From Loktanella sp. PT4BL (GTDB lineage: Bacteria; Pseudomonadota; Alphaproteobacteria; Rhodobacterales; Rhodobacteraceae): a DNA stretch of 50,804 bases. Numbering within the stretch: position 1 is the first letter of the stretch; each line of letters starts with the position of its first letter. A program made the translations under genes and the position numbers. The notes below the pieces were generated by a model. It was not told where the DNA came from, ran no database searches, and saw only the letters and a list, made by a program, of their open reading frames with translations. The DNA is taken from assembly GCF_003201935.1 (NCBI RefSeq), contig NZ_QJJL01000007.1, positions 1 to 50,804 on the forward strand. The letters are read 5' to 3'. This document shows positions 8,289 through 16,693 of the stretch, piece by piece.

Positions 8289-9077
8289 GTGCTCGCCGGC
8301 GTTGCTGGCATGCTATGGCTTTATGTTTTTGGCGATAATCCTTGGCCCTTAGCCACCGAATGGGTGCTCTTGACCACCGGCCTAGCGGTCTTCGTATCTA
8401 TTGCAGCGGGCTGCATGTACGTCGCCTACAGGAATGGCCGAAAGAGAGAAATTGAGGCTAGGGAAGATGGAAGCCGGGAATGGAGGAGAGTTCTTTTGTG
8501 GACTCTCGTTCCATTAGGCTTGATTGCGATCACCGCCTTGGCCTTTTGGCAGCGCTCGATCCATCACGCCGGGACACTTGCAGCGATGGAGCAACGCGTA
8601 GCTGTCTTTGCAGACTTGTTGAACACGCGCCAGACCATCTCCGAGCTGACTGCGCGAACGACAGACAGTGGTGACTTGCAGGCAGTAATCGCAACCTCTG
8701 GGGGACGGTCAGGAACCTACAGGCTGCTTTGGCAGGTCAACAGCATGACCTATGGCGAAATACTGTCCAACGAAAAACAGGCCGTCGAGATCGGAAGCGC
8801 CAGAGAAGAGTTGGCTCTCGAGATCCTGATCGATGACGTCGCCAGAAGCTACCGGGACACGGTTCTCAAAGGGGGTGGTGTGCTTGTCGATGAACCCTTC
8901 CAGCTCTTCGTGACGCTTATGCCAGACGTCGATGAACAGGACATCGAGGCATGGCCTCCACATGAACGTTACCAATGGGAACAAGGCGTCTCACCGCTTC
9001 TCAGCATCAGGTCATTCGAATTTCCGATGCGTTTCAGTGTCGGTCGGGACGGTACCATTAACCATCTGGGACCTTGA
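8289..9077 (+). CDS. Hypothetical membrane protein, N-terminus frameshifted
   Basis: This 262-residue frame starts MLAGVAGMLWLYVFGDN. It has hydrophobic segments near residues 1-12, 20-45 (LLTTGLAVFVSIAAGCMYVAY) and 70-90 (LLWTLVPLGLIAITALAFW), then a ~170-residue soluble part ending NHLGP. The true start is probably ATG 8215. Reading from there gives MRLRYGYLLAGVAWALF, which joins this frame only if one T is added in the T7 run at 8261-8267. With that change the protein gains another transmembrane helix. No family was recognised. It lies in the opposite orientation to its neighbours. Confidence 0.6.
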   Translation: MLAGVAGMLWLYVFGDNPWPLATEWVLLTTGLAVFVSIAAGCMYVAYRNGRKREIEAREDGSREWRRVLLWTLVPLGLIAITALAFWQRSIHHAGTLAAMEQRVAVFADLLNTRQTISELTARTTDSGDLQAVIATSGGRSGTYRLLWQVNSMTYGEILSNEKQAVEIGSAREELALEILIDDVARSYRDTVLKGGGVLVDEPFQLFVTLMPDVDEQDIEAWPPHERYQWEQGVSPLLSIRSFEFPMRFSVGRDGTINHLGP

Positions 9078-9239
9078 GATTCAAGACACTCTGTTTTCAT
9101 GGGAGTTTCCGCAGACAGTCTCGGCAGGCTCTGCGAAAAAAACGCTAGTCCCGTCTTCACTTGCGGAACGTCCGAAAGGCGCGAATGAATCGCGAGTTTG
9201 GGCTCGAAGCTGTCTTGCGGCAGTGCAGCGACTTTTCCG

Positions 9240-10178
9240 TCAGGCGGCCTCAGCGCTGTGCCCTCCGCTACCCGCCTCCGATCTGGCAATCAAGTAGTCA
9301 CAGGCGCGCTGCGCATCGGCGGCGTGCTTGAAGATCGCGTTCTTGTCCAAGCGCAGGACCCGTAGCCAGTTGTAGAGGTAGGCCGCGTTCAACTCGAGCG
9401 TATGGGCCGTGAAGCCAAGTGTTTGCCCAAGGAACACGGAGGTCAATTCAGCGACGATCTCCTCGCGTGCGTAAGAAGTGTTGCCGAACTTCGAAAGACC
9501 AAAATCACGGTTCAGCCTATGGGGGGCTTTCGTGGCATGGGCCAGCTCATGTGCCCAGACCCCGTAGAAGTTCCGCGGGTTCTGAAACCGCGTGATGGAG
9601 GGCATGAAGACCTTGTCCACGGGCGGCAGGTAGTAGGCTTCCGTCCCTGTAAAGACCGTCGTGATGTCGATAGTATCGAAAAACGCCTGCATGTGCGGGA
9701 TGGGCTCGGACGACGGATGTTCGGGCGTGGGCTCCGGGTCGGGGAAGAAGCTGTCGGGCAGACCCTCGATCTGGCAGGCATTGAAGACGCGGTAGGATTT
9801 CTGGAAGCGGAAACTGCGGGCCTCCTCGGAATGATCATCGCTCTCCGCGTGATCATCCTCGCCGCCACGCTCTTTCCGGCTTTGACCGTAATAAACGACG
9901 ACAGAGGATTTTTCGCCCTTTCGGACTTTTGCGCCCAAAGCATTGGCCTGCGGCAGCGTCATCCAGAAGGGTGAGCTGTGGCCAACCATCACGGTCCGCA
10001 TCGTTAGCAAGAAGTTGTTGACCCCCTGGTAGGGCTCACCGCCCACGCGCAGGGGGCGTGAGCTGCCGCCTGCCGTCCAGGGCTTGCGCCATGGCAAGAC
10101 GCCGCGCTCGATGATGCGGATGATTTCGTTCGTGATGACCTCGGAGGCATCGAATTTGGGCGTGCGGGTTCGGGCCAT
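9240..10178 (-). CDS. ArdC-type antirestriction protein (zincin-like)
   Basis: This 312-residue protein has the two-part ArdC layout. The N-terminal ssDNA-binding domain spans about residues 8-135 (VITNEIIRIIERGVLPWRKPW, then YQGVNNFLLTM and LGAKVRKGEKSSVVVYYG). A C-terminal zincin-like metallopeptidase domain carries HELAH at 210-214. A third-ligand glutamate is likely in REEIVAEL near 239-245. ArdC proteins protect entering plasmid DNA from host restriction, which fits a mobilizable replicon. An acidic insert at about 106-120 (GGEDDHAESDDHSEEA) is notable. The gene looks intact. Confidence 0.9.
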   Translation of the reverse strand: MARTRTPKFDASEVITNEIIRIIERGVLPWRKPWTAGGSSRPLRVGGEPYQGVNNFLLTMRTVMVGHSSPFWMTLPQANALGAKVRKGEKSSVVVYYGQSRKERGGEDDHAESDDHSEEARSFRFQKSYRVFNACQIEGLPDSFFPDPEPTPEHPSSEPIPHMQAFFDTIDITTVFTGTEAYYLPPVDKVFMPSITRFQNPRNFYGVWAHELAHATKAPHRLNRDFGLSKFGNTSYAREEIVAELTSVFLGQTLGFTAHTLELNAAYLYNWLRVLRLDKNAIFKHAADAQRACDYLIARSEAGSGGHSAEAA

Positions 10179-10227
10179 TGCAGGCCTCCTTTCGAGTTTT
10201 GGTGAGAGTAATTGGTGATCAGGCTGA

Positions 10228-10689
10228 CTAATGGGACCGCGGATCGTTGAGGATCCTCGCGCCGAGCCCTTCGACCATGTCGATGTAGGTGGTCAGCGGC
10301 ACGGACCTGCCGGGACTTGAAGGTTCAGGATCGCTCGATCCGTCCCGCGCTACCCGCGGCAGGTTCGCGAAGGCGATGACGTCACTGATGGGTCGGATAT
10401 CGATGAACGGGGTCCCCCGTGCGACCGCAAGAGTGGCCAAGGGAAAGCGCTCGATCGGCGCGAGGATCGAGACGGTGGACCAACCGAGATGGAAGAACGT
10501 GCCGCCGTCTCCGCAGATTACATGGGCATTCGGCAGCATCGCCGCCTGCCTAAGATAGCCGAAATCCCGCAGGACGGCCTCTCGTTCGAGCCGCTGAGCC
10601 AGTTTGGTCTGGCCAGTTCGGCGTAATTCTTTATGTCGCCGCCACGAGGCTGCGGTCGCGTGCAACACACGCAAAACACCTGTTTGCAT
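10228..10689 (-). CDS. Hypothetical protein
   Basis: A 153-residue frame starts at ATG 10689 (MQTGVLRVLHATAASWRRHKEL), preceded by AAGGGC. An ATG at 10704 is also in frame. The N-terminal helix is strongly basic (RRHKELRRTGQTKLAQRLERE). The middle (GTFFHLGWSTVSILAPIERFPL) looks like a small beta-rich domain. I do not recognise the family. It lies about 50 bases upstream of the ardC-like gene in the same direction, so the two may be cotranscribed. Confidence 0.5.
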   Translation of the reverse strand: MQTGVLRVLHATAASWRRHKELRRTGQTKLAQRLEREAVLRDFGYLRQAAMLPNAHVICGDGGTFFHLGWSTVSILAPIERFPLATLAVARGTPFIDIRPISDVIAFANLPRVARDGSSDPEPSSPGRSVPLTTYIDMVEGLGARILNDPRSH

Positions 10690-11058
10690 CGGATTGCCCT
10701 TCATTAGGAAAGACAGACCGGAATCCGGTCCGAACCCGTCCGAGGAACCCCAAAGGCCCTCATCCGTCAGTCACAAAACCCGAAGAACACTTTCACTTTC
10801 TACGGGCCAATTGGACCGTGGTAACAGCCGAAGGTTTGATACAACTGCGGTTCCCGGTGATTTCAGGCAGCAAGTCCTGTTTGGGTACCAAGATCGGCAA
10901 AGTATATCGGCAACCCCGCCCCAACTGCCGCAGACCTTTTCATATTATCAATAACTTATCTGGTGCCTTGGATCGGCAAAAACCCCGCCTCCAGCCAAGT
11001 TGCAGGCCCAAAAATCAGGACTTCCGACGTTCAGAACAATGCAGGGTTACGGATAAAA
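10690..11058. other. Intergenic stretch with nothing recognisable
   Basis: Divergent gap between a minus-strand hypothetical and the RES toxin-antitoxin pair. A promoter for the pair must lie here, but no clear operator palindrome was found. Short frames in this stretch have no credible start or composition. Confidence 0.4.
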
Positions 11059-11220
11059 ATGGGAAACGGAGGCGCAGAACCTCCTGCCAAATTTAGTTTC
11101 AGCAATATAGCCGCTATACTCGGGTTTGACTGCCGAACTGCCATGCAACTCGTTCACGAAGGCAAAGCACAGCAGGTTTTGGAATACACCGACGTAGTCG
11201 ACGCAGGCGTCTTCGCCTGA
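11059..11220 (+). CDS. Short antitoxin-like protein upstream of RES toxin
   Basis: This 53-residue frame starts at ATG 11059, although a GTG at 10963 would give 85 residues. Its end (AMQLVHEGKAQQVLEYTDVVDAGVFA, split here as AMQLVHEGKAQQ then VLEYTDVVDAGVFA) resembles the C-terminal tail of Xre/MbcA/ParS (DUF2384) antitoxins that pair with RES toxins. The usual N-terminal DNA-binding part is missing. Its stop overlaps the toxin start (TGATG), showing coupling. No strong ribosome site precedes 11059. It could be a minimal antitoxin or a 5'-truncated one. Confidence 0.55.
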   Translation: MGNGGAEPPAKFSFSNIAAILGFDCRTAMQLVHEGKAQQVLEYTDVVDAGVFA

Positions 11221-11666
11221 TGCCTCTGAAGGGTGTCCGCTACACAGGACTGCTCTATCGTGCTCTAAACTCGGTTTATGCGCGCGAGCCTCTCTCGGGA
11301 CGTGGCGCTGAACTCTACGGAGGGCGCCTTAATGCCAAGGGCATCCCTGCACTCTACACGGCGCTTGATCCCATGACGGCTCTCCGAGAGGCCAACCAGA
11401 TCGGTAGCCTGCAACCCACGATTCTCGTGTCCTACATCGCCGATCTCGGCCCAGTTTTCGATACCCGCGATCAGGACGGACTAGAGCAATACGGAATGAT
11501 AGAGGCTATGCTTGCCGACTCAGCATGGCGCATGAAGATGCTCGACAGCCTATCCCTGCCGACGTCGGATTTCGCCGACAACCTCATCGCTGCCGGGTTC
11601 GCAGGACTTCTGATCCGGAGTTTTGCGAAGGGCGCGTCGGCATCGGACTTCAACATCCTACTCTAG
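11220..11666 (+). CDS. RES-domain toxin (NAD+ phosphorylase family)
   Basis: This 148-residue protein has the RES domain layout. YTGLLYRALNSVYAREPLSG opens it and GRLNAKGIPALYTALDPM follows near residues 37-55. TALREANQ (the conserved Glu) comes next, and the end is GLLIRSF then FNILL. RES toxins deplete NAD+ when freed from their antitoxin. The length matches the family and no frameshift is visible. Coupled to the preceding small gene by TGATG. Together they form a second plasmid addiction module in this window besides PrlF-YhaV. Confidence 0.85.
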   Translation: MPLKGVRYTGLLYRALNSVYAREPLSGRGAELYGGRLNAKGIPALYTALDPMTALREANQIGSLQPTILVSYIADLGPVFDTRDQDGLEQYGMIEAMLADSAWRMKMLDSLSLPTSDFADNLIAAGFAGLLIRSFAKGASASDFNILL

Positions 11667-11801
11667 AGCTGGAACGGTGACGGCTGCAGCCTTGATGTCA
11701 TGGACGACGAAAACCGATCCGTCACGGATGTGAACTGATTTTCCAGTCCTGTCATTGCTCTAAGCATCCGAAAGGTAGATCGCATTTGCAGCGCAGCATT
11801 A

Positions 11802-12509
11802 TTACAGCACCTGCACCAAAATACGGCGGCGCGGTCCGAGTGTGGCTTCCACAGCCTCATTTACGAAGGCGATCAAATGAGTCTGGACATAGTGCGCGAC
11901 AAACTGGTTGCGCGCATTGAGTACAACTGTTTCTTGGTCATCGTTGCCGAAGGTCAGCAGCGAAATCCAGTTGCGGTAGTGTTCTGGGTGCAATTCGCGC
12001 ATCCGCTTGCAGGCTGCACGCCACGAATGATTTTCTGTCGCTGGGATATCATCGGTTTGGTTGTTTGCCGTCGCCTTAGTTCGAAAATCAACCGCGACAA
12101 CCTTTGTTTCTTTCACGGGATTCGTTTGCACCATACGCTCAGAGAAGTCAGGACCAACATGATCCCAGTAAGGTTCCGACATGCGATAGATTTCAGGATA
12201 GTTCAGACGGTAGGCCCCTACCCTGCCCCGTACGCCTTGCCGCTTACAGATTACCATACGCTTCTCTGTCCAGAACTTGATCTCGCGCTTGACCGTGCGT
12301 TCTGTCACATTCCACATCCGGGCAAGATCACGTTGACCAACACAGAATTCATCTAGCCGCCAATTGTATCGTGCGGTGATCAACAGCAACAAACGCGACA
12401 GCGAGATATGGTGACGCGCATCTAGATGCAGCCCGGCAACTGATAACGCAGTCAATAAATCGTACTTTAATGAACTGGCTTTGACCCCAGTTAGCCGTTT
12501 CGCATCCAT
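11802..12509 (-). CDS. DnaA-like plasmid replication initiator
   Basis: This is the likely replicase of this replicon, 235 residues. The N-terminal ~110 residues contain a winged-helix region (RDLARMWNVTERTVKREIKFW). The C-terminal ~75 residues resemble DnaA domain I/N-terminal domain. They show WRAACKRMRELHPEHYRNWI, then VVLNARNQFVAHYVQTHLI and a final FVNEAVEATLG. This layout fits the DnaA-like plasmid replicases described in Roseobacter plasmids. It is divergent from parA, with an AT-rich, repeat-containing gap between them. The C-terminus ends after LGPRRRILVQVL, without the AAA+ part of chromosomal DnaA. Confidence 0.82.
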   Translation of the reverse strand: MDAKRLTGVKASSLKYDLLTALSVAGLHLDARHHISLSRLLLLITARYNWRLDEFCVGQRDLARMWNVTERTVKREIKFWTEKRMVICKRQGVRGRVGAYRLNYPEIYRMSEPYWDHVGPDFSERMVQTNPVKETKVVAVDFRTKATANNQTDDIPATENHSWRAACKRMRELHPEHYRNWISLLTFGNDDQETVVLNARNQFVAHYVQTHLIAFVNEAVEATLGPRRRILVQVL

Positions 12510-12879
12510 TGCGTTATCTCACTGTCTTGCCTCAAGCGCCGACGTTGTTGCCGATTCTGCTTGAATAATAGCAAGACACAAATTCCCGTTTTCTGTCAAG
12601 GACCTGCTAAGAGCGGGATTTTTTAACCCCGTCAATTATTTTTATAAAGAATAGGTTAAAATGGTTAAGGGGGACACCTCTGTGTCACCGTATTTAGGGT
12701 TTCGTGTCACCGTATCTCGAAAACTAACCGTTTGATGACACCAAATATAGAAAGAGATGAGGCAGTTTATCCCGTTCTCTTCGGGAAAAACGTAAAAACA
12801 GAGAATTTCAAATTTCTATTTTGCAGATTTTGCCAATTCCCGTTATTCACGACATTATAGTCAAAAACAAGAGCATGTC
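12510..12879. other. Candidate replication origin with paired 22-bp-spaced repeats
   Basis: The gap between the divergent replicase and parA genes is AT-rich (about 12620-12665 and 12720-12860). GTGTCACCGTAT occurs twice, at 12682-12693 and 12704-12715, exactly 22 bp apart, as iterons would be. AATTCCCGTT occurs near 12585 and again near 12835. Origin function is inferred from position, AT content and repeats. Confidence 0.5.
12682..12715 (+). repeat. Two direct repeats (iteron-like), 22-bp period
   Basis: GTGTCACCGTAT is present twice in direct orientation with starts 22 bp apart, about two helical turns. It may bind the replicase or ParA. A diverged relative (TGACACCAAAT) lies near 12737. 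Confidence 0.5.
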
Positions 12880-14190
12880 ATGAGAACCCATTCCGACCTT
12901 CAAGCCATGAACGAGCGTAGCCTGACACAGCAAGCTGCAGTGCGCCGCGCGACTTTCTCTCCGGGCGAAGTAAAAACCCTGCGCCCCTTCTCGATATGGG
13001 AGATCAGCCAGTTCATGTTTGATGTCCCTGCTGACACCTTACGCAAGAAGCTCGCCGACGATCCCTCTTTACCCCAAGGAGTGACCGAGGATGATGGCCG
13101 CCAGCGCTGGTTCACGCTTGAAGAGATCAACGAGCTGCGACGCCGGGTTAAGTTTCGCGGCAAGACCTTGCTGCCCAGACGCCCCAAAGGTCGCGCGGTG
13201 CGCGTTGCTGTCAGCAATTTTAAAGGTGGTGTCGGCAAAACCGTTGTCGCGCAACACCTGGCCAATGCCGCAGCCCTTGATGGCTACCGTGTTCTTTGTG
13301 TGGATTTCGACCCACAGGCCACTCTCACTCACTCAATGGGTATCGTCGAGGTGAAAGAGTGGAACACAGTCTGGGGCATCATGTGCCGCGATCTGTGTCG
13401 TGAAGCGGACCGGATTACGGAAAGCTATGATGATCCTGATGATTGCCCCTACCCTTCTTCAAGTGAATTGCCCGAGGATGTGCAATCCATTGGCGCGCAG
13501 CGGTTTCAGGACTTCATCCAACCGACCTGCTGGCCTACCATCGATATCATCCCCTCTTGCGCCAACGCGGCCTTTGTCGAATTTGCCAGCGCCCAGTATC
13601 GCAGCCTTCATAAGGCTTGGAGCTTTTTTGGATGTGTGGCCCGCTATCTCGACGAACTACCAGATGACCAATACGATCTGATCATCTTTGATTGCCCGCC
13701 CGCGATTGGCTATCAGTCGCTGAATGCGGCTTTTGCATCCGACATTCTCTATATCCCGTCAGGCCCCGGCTATTGGGAGTATGACAGCACGACCAGCTAT
13801 CTGGGCCAACTAGGTGATGCGATGGAGGATATTTCTGAGGGGTTTGGCGGGCTTGCCGATGACGCCGGGTTGACTTTGCCGAAATCCTTTATGGATGTGC
13901 GTTTGCTGATGACACGGTTTGAGGCCAACAATCCGCTTCATAACGCGATGATGGAGGCGTTCCGCAATGTCTTTGGAGCTGATGTCTGCCTGAACCCAAT
14001 AGAGATGACCCGTGCCGTCGAACAATCAGGGCGCTTCCAGATGAGCGTCTATGAGCAGGACTATCGCCAGATGACCCGTGAGACATGGAAGCGCGCAAGG
14101 CAAAGCTTCGACCGTGCCTATAACGAATTCAAAACAACTGTGTTGAAGGCTTGGGATCAGGAAAACGCAAAACCAGAGGCGGATAAATGA
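12880..14190 (+). CDS. parA: Plasmid partition ATPase ParA
   Basis: This is a type Ia ParA of 436 residues that would segregate the replicon. The N-terminal extension (about 1-105) contains a MerR/ParA-type DNA-binding region (DTLRKKLADDPSLPQG, WFTLEEINELRRRVKF). The deviant Walker A NFKGGVGKTV sits at about 113-122, Walker A' follows as VLCVDFDPQATLTHSMG, and Walker B is DLIIFDCPPAIG. The long N-terminus suggests autoregulation. The 3' end overlaps parB by four bases (ATGA). A second in-frame ATG at 12907 is possible. Confidence 0.93.
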   Translation: MRTHSDLQAMNERSLTQQAAVRRATFSPGEVKTLRPFSIWEISQFMFDVPADTLRKKLADDPSLPQGVTEDDGRQRWFTLEEINELRRRVKFRGKTLLPRRPKGRAVRVAVSNFKGGVGKTVVAQHLANAAALDGYRVLCVDFDPQATLTHSMGIVEVKEWNTVWGIMCRDLCREADRITESYDDPDDCPYPSSSELPEDVQSIGAQRFQDFIQPTCWPTIDIIPSCANAAFVEFASAQYRSLHKAWSFFGCVARYLDELPDDQYDLIIFDCPPAIGYQSLNAAFASDILYIPSGPGYWEYDSTTSYLGQLGDAMEDISEGFGGLADDAGLTLPKSFMDVRLLMTRFEANNPLHNAMMEAFRNVFGADVCLNPIEMTRAVEQSGRFQMSVYEQDYRQMTRETWKRARQSFDRAYNEFKTTVLKAWDQENAKPEADK

Positions 14191-15257
14191 GCAGCAAAAA
14201 CAAATTCGGTTTCGATTCGATTGATACGCCCGCAAATCCAAAGCCACGTGAGCGCAGTGTTGGACCGATGGGCGCAGCGGTTCGTGATGCGGCGGAAAGC
14301 CTGCAGGAAACCACCGAGGTCAAGATTGAACAGCGGCGTCAGAATGCCAGTGACGCCAAGGCATACCGTGAGGCGCAAGAGGCCGGGCGCGTTTTGTCGG
14401 CTGTACCGCTCGCGGATGTGCTGACAAGTGATCTGCCGCGCGACAGGCTTGATCTTGAGGGTGTCGCTGCCTCGATCGAAATGGAAGAGTTGAAAGCGTC
14501 GATCAAGGAACGCGGTCAGAAAGAGCCGGTGGAGCTATACCGTGATGCGGCGGGAAATTTGCAGTTGAAGAAAGGTTGGCGGCGCTACACGGCCTTGTCG
14601 CAGCTATTCGCCGAAACCGGTCATTCGGCCTTTGCTACCGTGATTGCGCGAATTGATGTTGGGCAGGGGGACCGGCTCACGCGTTACATAGATATGGTCG
14701 AGGAAAATGTTGTGCGCGAAGACCTGAGCTTTGCAGAGATGGCACAGGTTGCCATCCTTGCAGCGCAGGATGCCGAGACCGATGAGCTTGATCCCGATGC
14801 CATGGTGCCGCGGCTTTATGCATCGCTCCATAAAGTCAAACGGTCTTATATCCGCAGCTTTGTGTTTTTGCTTTGTGCGCTTGAGGATGATCTGAAGTGG
14901 CCCAAGGCGGTGCCGCGCAATCTAGGTGTGGATGTGGCGCGCGTGCTCAAGTCTGTCGAGAGTGCGGCGGATCTGCGGGCGCAATTGCGGACTTGCGGCG
15001 GTGCCGACGAACAGAATGCTGTGCTGACCAAATTTCTGGAGGCCAAGCCAAATGTTGCCACCAGCACTCCGCCCGTTGAACGGAAAGAAAAGCGCGAATT
15101 TCATGTGGGCGATATGAAGGTAACGGCGCGTAAAGGGGAGTGCCGGATCGTCGCGGACGATGATTTTGCAGGGTTGCCGAAAGCGCAGCTGGAATATGCG
15201 GTGCAGGCATTCCGACGTGCCTTGCGTGAGAATGACCCCAAAATAAAGTCCCTGTGA
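14187..15257 (+). CDS. parB: Plasmid partition protein ParB (RepB-like)
   Basis: This is a centromere-binding CTPase-type partner of ParA, 356 residues. The ParB N-terminal domain spans about 70-185. It shows LEGVAASIEMEELKASIKERGQ, then PVELYRDAAGNLQLKKGWRRYTAL, a variant of the usual GxRR motif. RYIDMVEENVVREDLSFAEMAQ follows near 165-187. A helix-turn-helix region is expected at about 195-240. The C-terminal part (FHVGDMKVTARKGECRIV) resembles RepB-family ends. It is coupled to parA by ATGA, and two palindromes directly downstream are likely parS sites. Confidence 0.9.
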   Translation: MSSKNKFGFDSIDTPANPKPRERSVGPMGAAVRDAAESLQETTEVKIEQRRQNASDAKAYREAQEAGRVLSAVPLADVLTSDLPRDRLDLEGVAASIEMEELKASIKERGQKEPVELYRDAAGNLQLKKGWRRYTALSQLFAETGHSAFATVIARIDVGQGDRLTRYIDMVEENVVREDLSFAEMAQVAILAAQDAETDELDPDAMVPRLYASLHKVKRSYIRSFVFLLCALEDDLKWPKAVPRNLGVDVARVLKSVESAADLRAQLRTCGGADEQNAVLTKFLEAKPNVATSTPPVERKEKREFHVGDMKVTARKGECRIVADDDFAGLPKAQLEYAVQAFRRALRENDPKIKSL

Positions 15258-15268
15258 CCTTTGATCTG

Positions 15269-15290
15269 GGGGTTACCCACGGGTAACCCC
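15269..15290. repeat. parS-like palindrome 1
   Basis: Arms GGGGTTACCC and GGGTAACCCC flank a 2-bp centre AC, twelve bases after the parB stop. The same 16-bp core (GTTACCCACGGGTAAC) recurs at about 15319, which marks it as a dedicated recognition site for ParB. Binding is inferred. Confidence 0.65.
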
Positions 15291-15313
15291 TTGTTGCCGG
15301 CGCTGAAGGAAAG

Positions 15314-15341
15314 ACGGCGGTTACCCACGGGTAACCGCCGT
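15314..15341 (+). repeat. parS-like palindrome 2, possibly also the parAB terminator
   Basis: Arms ACGGCGGTTACCC and GGGTAACCGCCGT (13 bp each) flank the same AC centre as palindrome 1, and TTTT starts at the end of the second arm. The 16-bp core is identical to palindrome 1. The GC-rich stem with Ts also fits an intrinsic terminator for parAB. Confidence 0.6.
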
Positions 15342-15411
15342 TTTGCTTGCGAAGCGGGTAGATGAATAGCAGCCGTGGATTAATGGCAAGCTCGTACTTT
15401 CAGGGAGGGGA

Positions 15412-16578
15412 TTACCCGATTGCGCGAAGCTGAACGATGCCCTGTTGCAATGGCATTGCCCGGATGTCCTCTGCCACTGGGACATCCCGCTCCCCGGCGT
15501 AGATCAGCAGTTTTCGGTTGGCGCTGACGTCTTCTGCGCCGGTGTGGAAACCACGAGAAACCTTCGGCGCAGTCGTGCGCTTGATCTCGACGGCCCAGAT
15601 GTCGCCACGAGGCAAACGCAGAACCAGATCAAGTTCGGCTCCGGCAGAGGTGCGATAGAAGAAGGGTTGGGTGCCGACAGGCGCCGCGGCTAGAAGAGCC
15701 TCGATGCAGAACCCCTCCCAACTGCCACCAACAACCGGGTGCCCAAGTAAGTCCTCGGTCGTACGAATATTCAACAGAGCGTGCACGATTCCGCTGTCCC
15801 GGACATAGACCTTTGGTGATTTCACAAGACGCTTCCCGACATTCTCATGCCAGGGCTGCAGTCGCCGCACCAGCATGAGATCGACGAGCAGATCAAGATA
15901 ACGACCGACAGTTTGGCCCGACACACCGAGCCCCTCTGCGAGGGCTGCAGCATTCAACAGGCCGCCTTGCACATGCGCCAACATGGTCCAGAAGCGACGC
16001 AAGGTTGCGGCCGGAATACGCGGCCCGAGGGCGGGTATGTCGCGTTCCAGATATGTGCGCAGGAAATCTAGACGCCAGTCCATGCTGGCCTGATCGCTGG
16101 CAGCCAAGAAACTGTCAGGAAAGCCACCACGTAACCAGAGCGCATTCAACTGATCAGCCCCAACCTCGGTAAGTTGCAGCGGGGGCATTTCGATATACCG
16201 GACCCTTCCAGCGAGTGACTCTGCCGATTGTTGCAGCAGAACATTGGAGGCTGACCCCAAAAGCAGAAACTGCCCCGTACGAAACCCAGCTCGCCTGCGT
16301 TGGTCGATCTGACCACGCAGGCTCTTGAAGAGGCCGGGCATCTGCTGCACTTCGTCGAGGATGACGAGTTTTCCCTTTTGTTCATCTAGATAGAGATCTG
16401 GTTCGGTCAGGATCTGCCTGTCCGCGTCACGTTCAAGATCAAGGTATACCGATGGTTGCTTTGAGGCGATGTCGAAAGCAAGCGTGGTCTTCCCGACCTG
16501 CCGGGGACCGAGGAGCACAACAGCGGCTTGGTTCTCCAGCGCGGATTGCACAAGTTGATGAGTTTGGCGCATATACAT
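15412..16578 (-). CDS. AAA ATPase with DUF4143 domain
   Basis: This protein of about 388 residues belongs to the AAA_14/DUF4143 ATP-binding family. Walker A is VVLLGPRQVGKTTL near residue 20-33. Walker B is KLVILDEVQQMPG near 70. LLGSASNVLL is a sensor-like segment near 108. The C-terminal DUF4143 part follows (LERDIPALG; GQTVGRYLDLLVDLMLV; FYRTSAGAELDLVLRL), with PD-(D/E)XK-like AVEIKRTTAP. The cellular role of the family is unsettled. I use ATG 16578 rather than the TTG at 16587; ATG 16572 is also possible. The gene stands alone between parB and the recombinases. Confidence 0.85.
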   Translation of the reverse strand: MYMRQTHQLVQSALENQAAVVLLGPRQVGKTTLAFDIASKQPSVYLDLERDADRQILTEPDLYLDEQKGKLVILDEVQQMPGLFKSLRGQIDQRRRAGFRTGQFLLLGSASNVLLQQSAESLAGRVRYIEMPPLQLTEVGADQLNALWLRGGFPDSFLAASDQASMDWRLDFLRTYLERDIPALGPRIPAATLRRFWTMLAHVQGGLLNAAALAEGLGVSGQTVGRYLDLLVDLMLVRRLQPWHENVGKRLVKSPKVYVRDSGIVHALLNIRTTEDLLGHPVVGGSWEGFCIEALLAAAPVGTQPFFYRTSAGAELDLVLRLPRGDIWAVEIKRTTAPKVSRGFHTGAEDVSANRKLLIYAGERDVPVAEDIRAMPLQQGIVQLRAIG

Positions 16579-16693
16579 ACCTTGCAATTACTCCATCAGA
16601 TGGAAGTTTTGCAAGGTTAAATTATTGTGCAGCTAACGTTCCAGCCCAATTTGTGAATTAGCCTGAAGTGACGAACAGGCTTTACGCCAAACC

